64,000 bases of DNA from Palleronia aestuarii (GTDB taxonomy: Bacteria; Pseudomonadota; Alphaproteobacteria; Rhodobacterales; Rhodobacteraceae). The notes under the pieces are model-generated. The model searched no databases and had not been told where the DNA came from. It was given only the letters and a program-made list of their open reading frames with translations. The stretch is taken from positions 310,001 through 374,000 of the forward strand of contig NZ_QKZL01000003.1 of assembly GCF_003253995.1 (NCBI RefSeq), given 5' to 3'. Positions within the stretch are counted from its first letter, which is position 1; the number at the start of each line of letters is the position of its first letter. The position numbers and the translations under genes are program-made. Positions 28,963-38,768 of the stretch are shown here, piece by piece.

Positions 28963-28981
28963 ATGTGAATATCCTTCACAT
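28963..28981. promoter_or_regulatory. Palindromic operator, copy 2
   Basis: ATGTGAA-tatcc-TTCACAT, seven-base arms with a five-base spacer, centred about 59 bases from copy 1. A minus-strand TTGCAG (28951-28946) lies between the two sites and could be the -35 element of the DUF2852 promoter. Sites on both sides of the promoter suggest a repressor. Confidence 0.75.
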
Positions 28982-29127
28982 TTCAGGTCCTAATTCGGTC
29001 GACGGTTTGCAGCGACATTCCGCGCGCCTCGACCGCCACCTTTTGTCTTGTCTTGCACGCATCAGGCGCGAGGATGGAACGGTGCGCCGATCCTTGAGGG
29101 CGCTGGGCGGTCTGATCGGAGAACGGC

Positions 29128-30444
29128 ATGGCGAAGCGGCGCAAGACCCAGATTGTCGTCGTCGGGGGCGGGGCCGCGGGCCTCGGTCTCGTGCGCAAGC
29201 TCGGCGCGCGCTATTCGCGCGATACCCACGACATCATCCTGATCGAAAAGAACCGGACCCACGTCTGGAAGCCGCTCCTCCACGAGGTCGCGGCCGGTGC
29301 GCTCGACGCGAATGCCGATGAGGTCGGGTATGGCGGTCACGCGGCGCGCTGGAACTACCGCTTCTTCAACGGCTCGCTCGAACGGATCGACCGGGAACGC
29401 CAGATGGTCGTCACCTCCCCGTTGATCGACGAGGATGGAGAGGTCGTCGTCGACCGCCACGAAATCCGGTACGATTGGCTCGTCCTCGCCCTCGGGGGCG
29501 TTTCCAACGATTTCGGGATCGAGGGCGTGCGCGAGCATGCAATGTTCCTCGAAAGCCGCCGACAGGCCGACCGGTTCCGCCGTCGGCTGCTCAATGCCTG
29601 CCTGCGGCTCAACGAGACACGCCAGCACGACGATTCCACCGCCACTTTGCCAATCTGCATCGTCGGCGGGGGAGCGACGGGCGTGGAGCTTTCGGCCGAA
29701 CTTGTGTCCTCCGCGAAGGCCCTGCGCTCCTATGGACTCGAGGTCTTCGACGACAGTGCCGTGAAGGTGACGCTGCTCGAGGCCGGGCCGCGGCTCGTCC
29801 CGGCCTTGCCCGAGGACGTGTCGGAGAAGGTGGAGGATCAGCTCCGGGCGCTCGGGGTCGAGGTTCGGACGGATACGATGGTGACGAAGGTCACGCCCGG
29901 GAGGGTCGAGATGCAGGACGGCCGTGCGATCGAGGCGAAGCTCCTGCTCTGGGCCACGGGCGTGCGCGGCGACCACGCGCTGTCGGAGATGAGCGATCTG
30001 GAGCTTTCGGACCAGGGACGCATCGTGGTCGAACCGACCCTCCGCACGCCGGCCGACCCGCGGATCTTCGCCATCGGCGATTGCTGCCACTGCGTCCTCG
30101 AGGACGGGGAGCCGCCCGTTCCGCCCCGGGCGCAATCGGCCCAGCAGATGGGCGACCACATGGTCGCGCAGCTTCATCGTGCCCAGCGGGGAGAGCCGCT
30201 CACGCCCTTCGTCTACCGCGACCGCGGCGCCCTCGTCTCGCTCAGCCGGTTCACCGCGATGGGATCGTTGATGGGCAATCTCGTCGGCGGGCGGATGGCG
30301 ATCGAAGGGCGGGTGGCGCGGTTCGCCTACATGTCGCTCTACCGTCTCCACATCATCTCGGTGCATGGCTGGCGGCGGGGGCTCGTCCACATCTTTTCCC
30401 ACGAGGTGAACAAGGTCACGCGGCCGGCCCTGAAACTCCACTGA
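29128..30444 (+). CDS. ndh: Type II NADH dehydrogenase (NDH-2)
   Basis: A single-subunit, non-proton-pumping NADH:quinone oxidoreductase. The 438 residues have the FAD-binding motif VVVGGGAAGLGLVRKLG, the NAD-binding CIVGGGATGVELSAEL at about residue 175, the ATGVRG segment and the second FAD motif RIFAIGDCCHC. They also have the quinone-side RAQSAQQMGDHM, and the C-terminus is the amphipathic membrane-binding region with the HGWRR segment. It is divergent from the DUF2852 gene, sharing a 243-base intergenic region that contains the two palindromes. It is 58 bases upstream of glnE. Confidence 0.92.
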   Translation: MAKRRKTQIVVVGGGAAGLGLVRKLGARYSRDTHDIILIEKNRTHVWKPLLHEVAAGALDANADEVGYGGHAARWNYRFFNGSLERIDRERQMVVTSPLIDEDGEVVVDRHEIRYDWLVLALGGVSNDFGIEGVREHAMFLESRRQADRFRRRLLNACLRLNETRQHDDSTATLPICIVGGGATGVELSAELVSSAKALRSYGLEVFDDSAVKVTLLEAGPRLVPALPEDVSEKVEDQLRALGVEVRTDTMVTKVTPGRVEMQDGRAIEAKLLLWATGVRGDHALSEMSDLELSDQGRIVVEPTLRTPADPRIFAIGDCCHCVLEDGEPPVPPRAQSAQQMGDHMVAQLHRAQRGEPLTPFVYRDRGALVSLSRFTAMGSLMGNLVGGRMAIEGRVARFAYMSLYRLHIISVHGWRRGLVHIFSHEVNKVTRPALKLH

Positions 30445-30502
30445 TCCCGCGCGGGCGGGCTCGGGCTGGACCCGTCATGCCGCGTCGCGGTAGGCACGAG
30501 CC

Positions 30503-33292
30503 ATGACACTCGCAAGCCGCATCATCCGCGTACCAAACCCCTTCGAACGCGACCGCGCGGAGGAGATCGGCACGCTCTTCTCGGATCAGCCCGGCGAGGT
30601 CCGTGCGCTCCTTTCGGGCACTGGCGGATGCAGCCCTTATCTGAAGGGTCTGATGGAGAGGGAGGCCGAATGGCTTCGCGGAGCGCTCTCGACCGACCCG
30701 GATGACGTGCTGGCCGGGATCCTCGCCGCCGTCAAAGACGCGGACGATGCCGATCTGAAGATTGCCCTGCGTGTCGGCAAGCGACGTGTCGCGCTCTGGA
30801 CGGCGCTGCTCGACCTCGCGGGGGTCGCCGATCTCGAGGCGACGACCGGAGCCCTGACGCGGTTTGCCGACCTGGCCCTCGAACGCGCGTTCCTCTCGCA
30901 GGTGGCGGTCGAGATCCGGCGCGGGCGCCTGCCCGGGCAGGGTGAGGAGGATATTGCCGAGGCGGGTGGGGCCGTGGTTCTCGCGATGGGCAAGATGGGC
31001 GCGTTCGAACTCAATTACTCCTCCGATATCGATCTCATCTGCCTCTTCGACGAATCCCGCTACGGACGTGATCTCTACATGGAGGCGCGCCGGGCGCTCG
31101 TGCGGGCGACGCAGAAAGCCTGCGCGCTCCTTTCGGAGACCAGTGCGGAGGGTTACGTCTTCCGCACCGATCTGCGGCTGCGTCCCGATCCGTCCGTCAC
31201 GCCCGTGATCCTCACCATGGAGGGGGCGGAGCGGTACTACGAATCGCTGGGACGGACCTGGGAGCGTGCCGCGCACATCAAGGCCCGCCCCGCCGCTGGA
31301 GATCTTGAGGCCGGGAACCGGTATCTCGACCGGCTGAGGCCGTTCATCTGGCGTCGGCATCTCGATTATGCCGCGATCCAGGATGCGCATGACATGCGGC
31401 TCCGGATCCGCGACCAGAAAGGGCTGCACGGTCCGATCACCCTCGACGGCCACGACATGAAGCTCGGGCGGGGCGGTATCCGGGAAATCGAGTTCTTCAC
31501 CCAGACCCGGCAGATCATTGCCGGCGGCCGCGATCCATCTCTCCGCGTTCGGGGAACGGTGGAAGGGCTCTCGGCGCTCGCGCAGGCGGGATGGATCGGA
31601 GACGACGTCTCCGCGACGCTCGCCGCCGATTACCGCGCCCATCGCGAGGTCGAACACCGGGTGCAGATGGTCGCCGATCAGCAGACCCACGCGCTGCCGA
31701 ACGACCGCCAGGGCTTCGCGCGGATTGCGGCGATGATGGACCGCGATCCCGAACCCCTCGGAAAGGAGATGCTCGAGCGGCTCGAGCGTGTCTCCGCGCT
31801 GACCGAGGATTTCTTCTCGCCCGACGCACCGCCGCGCGAGGCCGGGCCCGACCTCAGCGAAGCCCAGGCGGAAATGGTGGCGCGATGGCGCCATTACCCC
31901 GCACTCCGCTCCGAACGCGCGCTCGACATCTTCGACCGGATCCGCCCACGCGTGCTGCGGCACCTTCTCAGCGGGCCGGGGGGCGATCGGGCGCTGGCGC
32001 ATTTCGACGGATTCCTGAGGGGGCTTCCCGCCGGCGTGCAACTCTTCTCCCTCTTCGAGGCGCACCCCGCGCTGATCGAACTCATCGCCGACATCGCCGG
32101 GACGAGTGCGGAACTCGCGCAATATCTGAGCCAGAACTCCGCCGTGCTCGACGCGGTGATCGGCGGGTCGTTCTTCGCCGACTGGCCGGGGGAGACGGCG
32201 CTCGCGGCGGAACTGGCGAACCGGATGGCGGGCCGGCGGGATTACGAAAGCCGCCTTGATACCGCGCGAGCCTGGGCGCGGGACTGGCATTTCCGGATCG
32301 GGGTGCATCATCTCCGCGGCCTGATCGATGCAGGCGAGGCAGGGCGGCACTATGCCGATCTGGCCGCGGCGACGATCACCGCGCTCTGGCCGGTCGTGAT
32401 CGACGGGTTCGCGGAAAAACACGGGATCCCTCCCGGCGCGGGGGCGATGGTGCTCGGGATGGGATCCGTCGGCGCTGGGCGGCTCACGGCCAAGTCCGAC
32501 CTCGACCTCATCGTCATCTACGACGCCGAAGGGGTCGAGCAATCCGATGGACCCCGTCCGCTCGCGGCGCGCACCTATTATGCGCGGCTCACGCAGGCGC
32601 TCGTGACGGCGCTCTCGGCCCCGATGTCGGAGGGTCGCCTCTACGAGGTCGACATGCGCCTGCGGCCCTCGGGTCGGCAGGGCCCGGTAGCGACGGCCTT
32701 GTCCGCATTCGACCGCTACCAGCGGGAGGAAGCCTGGAACTGGGAGCATCTGGCGCTCACGCGAGGCCGTCCGCTCGCAGGCCCGGACGCGCTTTGCGCG
32801 CATGTCGCGGAAGTGCGGCGCGCGGTCCTCGAACAACGAAGGGACAACGATGCGGTGCGCCGCGAGACCTCCTCGATGCGCGAGCGGCTTCTGCGCGCCC
32901 GGCCCGGCGATCTCTGGGATGCGAAGTCCGGCCCCGGGCGATTGCAGGATATCGAGCTCGTCGCGACCGCCCTCGGGCTCATGTCGAATTGCCTGTCCAC
33001 ACGCGTTCCGGACCAGATCGCGGCGGGGGCGGCTGCGGGACATGCGAGCGCGGAGGATGCGGCGGCGCTTGGGGCCGCACACAACTTCCTCGCCCGGTTC
33101 CGCGCCGGTGCGCGCCTGCTCGGAACCGATACGTTCCGCCCCGAGGACCTCGGAGCGACGGGGGAAGCCTTCGTTCTGCGGGACACGGGATGCGGCTCGC
33201 TGGACGACTTATGCGCCGAACTGCAGGCGCATGCCGCGCGCGCATCCGATTGCGTCGTCCGCGTCCTCTCTCCCGATCGGGACGGGGATTAA
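30503..33292 (+). CDS. glnE: Glutamine synthetase adenylyltransferase/deadenylase
   Basis: GlnE adenylylates and deadenylylates glutamine synthetase in response to glutamine and PII. The 929 residues contain two nucleotidyltransferase domains: AMGKMGAFELNYSSDIDLI at about residues 160-180, and GMGSVGAGRLTAKSDLDLIV at about 650-670. Each has the metal-binding D-x-D, and a helical regulatory linker joins them. The order matches the family (deadenylase N-terminal, adenylylase C-terminal). The Shine-Dalgarno is weak. It is followed by a small conserved gene with a good AAGGAGG. Confidence 0.95.
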   Translation: MTLASRIIRVPNPFERDRAEEIGTLFSDQPGEVRALLSGTGGCSPYLKGLMEREAEWLRGALSTDPDDVLAGILAAVKDADDADLKIALRVGKRRVALWTALLDLAGVADLEATTGALTRFADLALERAFLSQVAVEIRRGRLPGQGEEDIAEAGGAVVLAMGKMGAFELNYSSDIDLICLFDESRYGRDLYMEARRALVRATQKACALLSETSAEGYVFRTDLRLRPDPSVTPVILTMEGAERYYESLGRTWERAAHIKARPAAGDLEAGNRYLDRLRPFIWRRHLDYAAIQDAHDMRLRIRDQKGLHGPITLDGHDMKLGRGGIREIEFFTQTRQIIAGGRDPSLRVRGTVEGLSALAQAGWIGDDVSATLAADYRAHREVEHRVQMVADQQTHALPNDRQGFARIAAMMDRDPEPLGKEMLERLERVSALTEDFFSPDAPPREAGPDLSEAQAEMVARWRHYPALRSERALDIFDRIRPRVLRHLLSGPGGDRALAHFDGFLRGLPAGVQLFSLFEAHPALIELIADIAGTSAELAQYLSQNSAVLDAVIGGSFFADWPGETALAAELANRMAGRRDYESRLDTARAWARDWHFRIGVHHLRGLIDAGEAGRHYADLAAATITALWPVVIDGFAEKHGIPPGAGAMVLGMGSVGAGRLTAKSDLDLIVIYDAEGVEQSDGPRPLAARTYYARLTQALVTALSAPMSEGRLYEVDMRLRPSGRQGPVATALSAFDRYQREEAWNWEHLALTRGRPLAGPDALCAHVAEVRRAVLEQRRDNDAVRRETSSMRERLLRARPGDLWDAKSGPGRLQDIELVATALGLMSNCLSTRVPDQIAAGAAAGHASAEDAAALGAAHNFLARFRAGARLLGTDTFRPEDLGATGEAFVLRDTGCGSLDDLCAELQAHAARASDCVVRVLSPDRDGD

Positions 33293-33315
33293 CATCGAAG
33301 CGAAGGAGGCACGCG

Positions 33316-33585
33316 ATGGCAGGACGTGATACTTACGACCCGAACGGCGTCATTGCGGAGGCCTTCGCGATGGAGGGCCTGACCAAGGCCGATTGCCGAT
33401 CCATCTTCCTCGATTGGGTTCTCTCGCTCGGACCGGAGATGCGGCCGGAAGACGGCGTCTCCGTGCTCCTGTCGCGTCACGCGGCCGCCCCGCCCGGCCA
33501 TCCCATGGTCGAAGTGCTGAAAGAAGCACTTGCCGCCCCCCCGAGGCGCGGGCGCCGCGGGGGAAGCGCGGGTCGGTTCAGCTGA
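33316..33585 (+). CDS. Small conserved protein of unknown function
   Basis: An 89-residue frame with AAGGAGG (33303-33309) six bases before the ATG, 23 bases after glnE. It is soluble, with a helical core (NGVIAEAFAMEGLTKADCRSIF) and a basic glycine/arginine tail. I recognise no domain. The good ribosome site, the codon bias and the position behind glnE support a real gene, possibly co-transcribed with it. Its last eight bases overlap the 3' end of eda on the other strand. Confidence 0.7.
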   Translation: MAGRDTYDPNGVIAEAFAMEGLTKADCRSIFLDWVLSLGPEMRPEDGVSVLLSRHAAAPPGHPMVEVLKEALAAPPRRGRRGGSAGRFS

Positions 33586-34222
33586 CCGGCAGCGCGGCGG
33601 CCTCGCGCGCGAGCCTGGTGATCCCCTCCCAATCGCCGGCCGCGACGAGATCGCCCGGCGCGACCCAGGAGCCGCCGACGCAGAGGGTGTTCGCAAGGCC
33701 CAGATAATCGGGCGCGTTCTTCAGGTTCACCCCGCCGGTAGGGCAGAAGCGGATCTGCGGCAACGGTGCGCCGATGGCCTTCAGCGCGGGCGCGCCGCCC
33801 GATGCTTCGGCCGGGAAGAACTTCTGGACCGTGTAGCCCCGTTCGAGGAGCACCATCGCCTCCGTCGCCGTCGCGGTGCCGGGCAGCATCGGCAGATCGG
33901 CATCCTCCGCAGCGCTCATCAGGCGGTCCGTCGCGCCCGGGCAAACACCGAACTTCGCGCCGGCCTCGACGGCTTTCGTCACGTCCTCGGGCGTGAGGAG
34001 CGTCCCCGCACCGACCGTGCCGCCCTCGACCTTCGCCATCTCCGCGATCACCTCGAGCGCGGCGGGCGTTCTCAGCGTGACTTCGAGCGCGGTGAGCCCG
34101 CCTGCGACGAGCGCTTCGGCGAGCGGGCGCGCGGTGGCGGGATCGGAGACGACGAGAACCGGGATGACCGGGGCGAGGCGGCAGATCTCCTCGGCACGGC
34201 GGGAGGCGTCCTGTGGCGTCAT
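33578..34222 (-). CDS. eda: 2-Keto-3-deoxy-6-phosphogluconate aldolase
   Basis: Eda splits KDPG into pyruvate and glyceraldehyde 3-phosphate, the last step of the Entner-Doudoroff pathway. The 214 residues carry the substrate glutamate in [10 protein letters not shown], the KFGVCPGAT segment, and the Schiff-base lysine in [11 protein letters not shown]. The CPTGGV phosphate site follows. It lies 28 bases downstream of edd on the same strand, forming the classical edd-eda operon. Confidence 0.96.
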   Translation of the reverse strand: MTPQDASRRAEEICRLAPVIPVLVVSDPATARPLAEALVAGGLTALEVTLRTPAALEVIAEMAKVEGGTVGAGTLLTPEDVTKAVEAGAKFGVCPGATDRLMSAAEDADLPMLPGTATATEAMVLLERGYTVQKFFPAEASGGAPALKAIGAPLPQIRFCPTGGVNLKNAPDYLGLANTLCVGGSWVAPGDLVAAGDWEGITRLAREAAALPVS

Positions 34223-34250
34223 GGGCAATCCTTCGATCTTTTGGGGGAGG

Positions 34251-36056
34251 TCAGACGACGACGCCCGCCCCGTGGGTGGCGAGGCCGACATTCCGGCGGA
34301 AAACCTCGAAGAGCTCCCGTCCGACGCCATGGCCGTTGTCGGACAGGTCGGCGGAAGCGGGCTCCCGCGTGTCGAGATCGACGCCCACGGCCTCGATTGT
34401 GCCGGCCTGGGCATCGATGCGGACGATGTCGCCGTCCCTGAGCCGGGAGATCGGCCCGCCATCGGCGGCTTCGGGGCAGACATGGATCGCGGCGGGTACC
34501 TTGCCCGACGCCCCCGACATGCGCCCGTCGGTCATGAGCGCGACCTTCAGCCCCTTGTCGAGGAGGTTCGCGAGCACCGGCGTCAGCGAATGCAGCTCCG
34601 GCATCCCGTTGGCACGCGGCCCCTGGAAGCGGACGACGACGACGGTATCCTCCGTGATCTCCTTGTTCTGGGCGGCCTTCTTGACGTCGGCCTGGTCGTG
34701 GAAGATGCGGCAGGGCGCCTCGATGACATGATGTTCCGGCTTCACGGCGGAGACCTTCATCACCCCGCGGCCGAGATTGCCGTTGAGATCCGCGAGCCCG
34801 CCGGTGGCCTTGAACGGGTCGGAGACGGGGCGCAGGATTTTGTCGTTGTGCGATTTCCCATCGCTTTCCCGCCAGACGACTTCACCGTTCTCTAGTACCG
34901 GCTCCTTTGTGTAGTCGTGCAGGCCCTCGCCCGCGACGGTAAGCGTGTCGTCGTGGAGAAGGCCGTTCTCCAAAAGCTCCCCGATCATGTAGCTAAGGCC
35001 GCCCGCGGCGTGGAAATGGTTCACGTCGGCGAGCCCGTTGGGATAGACCTTGGCCATCTGCGGCGTGACCGACGAGATGTCGGAGAAATCCTCCAGATCG
35101 AGCTGGATCCCCGCGGCCCGCGCCATTGCGGGGAGGTGGATGATGAGGTTCGTCGACCCGCCTGTGGCCATCAGCCCCACAATGCCGTTGACGAAAGCCT
35201 TCTCGTCGAGGACCTGGCTCGCGGGGCGGTACTCGTTGCCCATCGCGGTGATCTCCGTCGCACGCGTGGCGCCCGCGATGGTGAGCGCGTCGCGAAGCGG
35301 CGTGTTGGGATTGACGAAGGAGGCGCCGGGCAGGTGCAGTCCCATGAACTCCATCAGCATCTGATTGGTGTTGGCGGTGCCGTAGAAGGTACAGGTTCCG
35401 GGCCCGTGATAGGAGGCCATCTCCGCCTTCATGAGCTCATCCCGCCCGATCTCCCCGGCGGCGAAGCGCTGGCGGATCGCGGATTTTTCGTCGTTCGGCA
35501 ATCCGCTCGTCATCGGCCCCGCGGGCAGGAAGACGGCCGGGATGTAGCCGAAGGTCGCCGCGGCGATGACGAGGCCCGGCACGATCTTGTCGCAGACCCC
35601 GAGATAGAGGGCCGCGTCGTAGGTGTTGTGCGACAGGCCCACGCCCGCCGCGAGCGCGATCACGTCGCGGGAGAAGAGCGAGAGCTCCATACCCACCTGG
35701 CCCTGCGTGACGCCGTCGCACATGGCGGGCACGCCGCCCGCCACCTGCGCCGTGGCGCCGGCCTTCCGCGCCGCATCCCGGATGAGCCCGGGGAACCGCT
35801 CGAACGGCTGATGGGCCGAGAGCATGTCGTTATAGGCCGTGATGATCCCGAGATTGGGCTGGCGCGAGGTCGCGAGCGCCTCCTGGTCCTCGCCCATCGC
35901 CGCATAGGCGTGGGCCTGGTTGCCGCAGGTCAGGTGCGCGCGTTTCGGGCCCTCGTCCGCGGCGCGGGCCATGCGGTCGAGATAGGGGCCGCGGGTTTCG
36001 CGGCTGCGGGCCACGATCCGTTCCGTGACCTCGGCGATTGTCGCATTGAGGGGCAT
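34251..36056 (-). CDS. edd: 6-Phosphogluconate dehydratase
   Basis: Edd dehydrates 6-phosphogluconate to KDPG. It is a 601-residue member of the IlvD/Edd family with the Fe-S ligands in [26 protein letters not shown] and GVCDKIVPG. The late motif is [13 protein letters not shown]. The start [19 protein letters not shown] is the family N-terminus; the frame is open 37 codons further. It is first in edd-eda and divergent from the rRNA methyltransferase gene. The pathway matches the usual lack of phosphofructokinase glycolysis in Rhodobacterales. Confidence 0.96.
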   Translation of the reverse strand: MPLNATIAEVTERIVARSRETRGPYLDRMARAADEGPKRAHLTCGNQAHAYAAMGEDQEALATSRQPNLGIITAYNDMLSAHQPFERFPGLIRDAARKAGATAQVAGGVPAMCDGVTQGQVGMELSLFSRDVIALAAGVGLSHNTYDAALYLGVCDKIVPGLVIAAATFGYIPAVFLPAGPMTSGLPNDEKSAIRQRFAAGEIGRDELMKAEMASYHGPGTCTFYGTANTNQMLMEFMGLHLPGASFVNPNTPLRDALTIAGATRATEITAMGNEYRPASQVLDEKAFVNGIVGLMATGGSTNLIIHLPAMARAAGIQLDLEDFSDISSVTPQMAKVYPNGLADVNHFHAAGGLSYMIGELLENGLLHDDTLTVAGEGLHDYTKEPVLENGEVVWRESDGKSHNDKILRPVSDPFKATGGLADLNGNLGRGVMKVSAVKPEHHVIEAPCRIFHDQADVKKAAQNKEITEDTVVVVRFQGPRANGMPELHSLTPVLANLLDKGLKVALMTDGRMSGASGKVPAAIHVCPEAADGGPISRLRDGDIVRIDAQAGTIEAVGVDLDTREPASADLSDNGHGVGRELFEVFRRNVGLATHGAGVVV

Positions 36057-36165
36057 CACGCATCCTCCGTCATTCGGGCGTCCAACACCATGTAGCACGC
36101 GCCGGATAGCGCTACCAGAGAGCGGCGGCTTTTCAATCCGGGGGCATCGGCCTATGCGGGATCGC

Positions 36166-37356
36166 ATGAGCGAACCTTATCCCACCGTCAGATTGCGGCC
36201 GAAGGCGAATGCGCGTGCGATCCGTCACGGATTCCCGTGGGTCTATTCCAACGAAGTCGTGCTCGATCGGCGAACCTCCCGGATGGAGCCGGGCAGTCTC
36301 GTGGTCCTCGAAGATGCGGAACGGCAGGCGACGGGGGTGGCAACGCTCAATCCCGGCTCCAAGATCGCGGTACGGATGCTCGACCGCGATCCCGGAGCGC
36401 GGATCGACGCGGATTGGCTGCAGCTGCGGTTCCGCGCGGCGCTTGACCATCGCGAAATGCTCTACGACGCGCCCTTCTACCGGCTCGTTCATGCGGAGGC
36501 GGACGGGCTGCCCGGACTGGTCGTCGACCGCTTCGGCGACGTGCTGGTGGTTCAGCCCAATGCCGCCTGGACGGAGCGGCTTCTGGAGCCGATCGCCGAT
36601 GCGCTGATGGCGGTGACGGGGGCCAAGTCCCTGATAAAGAACGCGAGCGGACGCGCGCGGGGGCTCGAAGGGCTCGACGACGAGAGCCTTGTCCTGAGCG
36701 GAACGATCGAGGGGCCGGTGGCGGTGCCGATGAACGGCGCGGTCTACATGGCCGATCTCGTCTCGGGGCAGAAGACCGGGCTCTTCTTCGACCAGCGGGA
36801 GAACCACGCCTTCGCAGCGCGGCTCGCGCAGGGGCGTTCGGTTCTCGACGTGTTCTCGCATGTGGGCGGGTTCGCGTTGGCGGCGCTCGCCGGCGGGGCG
36901 GCGTCGGCGCTTTCGGTCGACGGGTCGGAGGCGGCGCTCGGTCTGGCGCGGGAAGGCGCCGCGCTGGGCGGCATGGCGGAGCGCTTCGGGACGCGGAAGG
37001 GCGACGCGTTCGACGCCCTCGCGGCCCTTGGAGCGGAGGGGGAGCGGTTCGGGCTCGTGATCTGCGACCCGCCCGCTTTCGCACCGTCGAAACAGGCACG
37101 GGAGGCCGGTCTTCGCGCCTATGAGCGGATCGCGCGACTGGCCGCGCCGCTGGTCGAGGAGGGCGGGTATCTCTGCCTCTGTTCCTGCTCCCATGCGGTT
37201 GATCTGCAGGCCTTTCTTGCCGCTTCCGCCCGCGGCATCGGACGCGGGGGGCGGCGGGGTCGGCTGATCCATACAGGCTTTGCCGGGCCGGACCATCCGC
37301 AACTCCCGCAACTCGCGGAGTCAGGCTATCTCAAGGCGCTCTTCTTCCGGCTATGA
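36166..37356 (+). CDS. Class I SAM-dependent rRNA (cytosine-C5) methyltransferase, RlmI-like
   Basis: A 396-residue enzyme with an N-terminal PUA-like domain ([24 protein letters not shown]), a linker, and a Rossmann methyltransferase domain. The domain shows [19 protein letters not shown] for SAM and the catalytic [10 protein letters not shown]. RlmI methylates C1962 of 23S rRNA in E. coli, and that target is a family inference here. ATG 36166 ([10 protein letters not shown]) is preferred; 36154 is possible. Its stop overlaps the PIN gene start by four bases (ATGA), so the two are coupled. Confidence 0.85.
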   Translation: MSEPYPTVRLRPKANARAIRHGFPWVYSNEVVLDRRTSRMEPGSLVVLEDAERQATGVATLNPGSKIAVRMLDRDPGARIDADWLQLRFRAALDHREMLYDAPFYRLVHAEADGLPGLVVDRFGDVLVVQPNAAWTERLLEPIADALMAVTGAKSLIKNASGRARGLEGLDDESLVLSGTIEGPVAVPMNGAVYMADLVSGQKTGLFFDQRENHAFAARLAQGRSVLDVFSHVGGFALAALAGGAASALSVDGSEAALGLAREGAALGGMAERFGTRKGDAFDALAALGAEGERFGLVICDPPAFAPSKQAREAGLRAYERIARLAAPLVEEGGYLCLCSCSHAVDLQAFLAASARGIGRGGRRGRLIHTGFAGPDHPQLPQLAESGYLKALFFRL

Positions 37357-37895
37357 GGGTCTGTTTCGACGCCTGCGTCCTCTATCCGACTGTCTTGCGG
37401 GAGATATTGGTGGGATGCGCGGGCGAGGGGCTCTATGCGCCCCTGTGGTCGGCGCGGATCCTCGAGGAATGGGCGCGGGCGACGGTGAAGCTCGGGCCGG
37501 GCGCGGAGGACGTCGCACGCGGCGAGATCGCGCGGCTTCGCAGCGAATGGCCGGCGGCGGAGGTGGTACCGCGGGCGGGCGATCTGGACCGGTTGAGCCT
37601 GCCCGATCCCGACGACGTGCATGTCCTGGCCGCCGCTATCGCCGGGTCGGCGGACCTCCTATGTACCTTCAACGCAAGGGATTTTCCGAAGGCAGCCCTG
37701 TCGGAGGAAGGAATCGTGCGGGTCGATCCCGACCAGCTTCTCCGCCAGGCCTGGCCCGGGGAGGAGGCGGGGATCCGGCGTGTGATCGAGCGCGTTCACG
37801 CGGAAGCGGAGCGGCTTTCCGGCGAGCGGATCGAGCTGAGGGGCCTTCTCAAGCGGGCGCGTTTGCCGCGGCTTGCCAAGCTCGTCGGGCGATGA
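37353..37895 (+). CDS. PIN-domain protein (RSP_2648-like)
   Basis: A 180-residue protein with a PIN nuclease fold. The acidic residues appear in order: CFDACVLYP (D6), LEEWARA, DPDDVHVLAAAI and LLCTFNARDFP. The family is named after a Rhodobacter locus. There is no antitoxin gene next to it. It is instead coupled to an rRNA methyltransferase, so a housekeeping RNA-processing role is more likely than toxin-antitoxin function. The last 50 residues form a basic helical extension. It ends one base before the M48 peptidase stop on the other strand. Confidence 0.82.
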   Translation: MRVCFDACVLYPTVLREILVGCAGEGLYAPLWSARILEEWARATVKLGPGAEDVARGEIARLRSEWPAAEVVPRAGDLDRLSLPDPDDVHVLAAAIAGSADLLCTFNARDFPKAALSEEGIVRVDPDQLLRQAWPGEEAGIRRVIERVHAEAERLSGERIELRGLLKRARLPRLAKLVGR

Positions 37896-38579
37896 TCAGG
37901 AGCCGAGCCACTTGCGCTCGTTGGCCTCGATGGCGGCGATGCGGTCGGCGGTGGCGGGGTGGCTGAGAAGCCAGGCGGGGGCGTTTCCCTTGCCGCCGGT
38001 CAGCTTTTCCAGCTTATGAAACAAGGACTTCTGCGGCGATGTGCCGATCCCGGCCTTGAGGAGGAGGGCGGAGGCGTATTCATCGGCCTCGTACTCGTCC
38101 CCGCGGGAGAGGCGCGCGGCGAGGAGGGAGGTGAGGGCGTTGGCGAGGATCGCGCCCACGCCCGGAATGATGCGCCCGAGGACCAGCATGAGCGCGGTCC
38201 GCAGCGCGTTCTGGCCGGAGAAGTCGATCATCCTGCGGCGCGAATGACCCAAGGCCACGTGGCCGAGTTCATGCGCGATGACCGAGGAAAGCTCTTCCGC
38301 CGAAACCTCCCCGGCGCGATATCTGTTGTAGAAACCGCGGGTTATGAAGATGCGCCCGTCGGGCGCGGCGAGGCCGTTCACGGGGTCGATCTCATAGATA
38401 TGCACCTTGATGCGGTCGAGATCGAGCGCCTGGGCCATCTTGTCGGTCAGCGCCTTGAGGCGCCCGTCGGCAAGCTCGGTGGACTTTCCGTCGAGCTCCT
38501 TGGCGGTGCGCCAGACGGAGAAGCGGTACATGGCGATCGCGTAGAGGATCGCGAGGAGGATCGGGAGAACCTTGATCAT
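37896..38579 (-). CDS. M48-family membrane metallopeptidase
   Basis: A 227-residue zinc protease related to HtpX and Oma1. The start MIKVLPILLAILYAIAMYRF gives one N-terminal membrane helix. The zinc motif is VIAHELGHVALGH and the third ligand lies in DEYEADEYASALLLKAG. A hydrophobic stretch near TALMLVLGRIIPGVGAILANAL may be a second membrane segment. It probably acts in membrane protein quality control. The longer frame upstream passes through the 11-bp repeat array and is not coding in my view. Confidence 0.87.
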   Translation of the reverse strand: MIKVLPILLAILYAIAMYRFSVWRTAKELDGKSTELADGRLKALTDKMAQALDLDRIKVHIYEIDPVNGLAAPDGRIFITRGFYNRYRAGEVSAEELSSVIAHELGHVALGHSRRRMIDFSGQNALRTALMLVLGRIIPGVGAILANALTSLLAARLSRGDEYEADEYASALLLKAGIGTSPQKSLFHKLEKLTGGKGNAPAWLLSHPATADRIAAIEANERKWLGS

Positions 38580-38625
38580 GCCGCCAAGATGGGGCGTCGC
38601 GACGGGCACCGCAATGCGGCGGATG

Positions 38626-38768
38626 CGTACACTGGGCGTACACGAAGCGTACACCGGACGTACCGCGGATGTGCGGCGCCCGTACACGGATCGTGCAGCG
38701 CGCGTACCGCGGGTGTCGGACCTGCGTATAGCGGATGTACGGACAGCGTACACAAGGCGTATGCCGCG
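38626..38768. repeat. Degenerate 11-bp tandem array, 13 units, helically phased
   Basis: Thirteen consecutive units of exactly 11 bases start at 38626 and every 11 bases to 38758. All thirteen begin Y-G-T. Ten have A at position 4 and ten have C at position 5, giving CGTAC or TGTAC in most units. Examples are CGTACACTGGG, CGTACACGAAG, CGTACACCGGA and CGTACCGCGGA. Eleven is not a multiple of three, so this is not a protein repeat, and the regular phase puts each GTAC on about the same helix face. The array lies 46 bases upstream of the M48 start and about 170 bases upstream of the NCS1 permease start. Confidence 0.9.

Noticed and set aside
28903-28981. CRP or FnrL binding sites.
   Set aside because: TGTGA and TCACA are seven bases apart rather than six, and the FnrL core TTGAT-N4-ATCAA is absent.
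37353-37895. The PIN gene as a toxin of a toxin-antitoxin pair.
   Set aside because: No small antitoxin gene is adjacent. It overlaps an rRNA methyltransferase gene instead and has a C-terminal extension.
38626-38768. The 11-bp array as a CRISPR.
   Set aside because: Units are contiguous with no spacers and far too short, and no cas genes are present.
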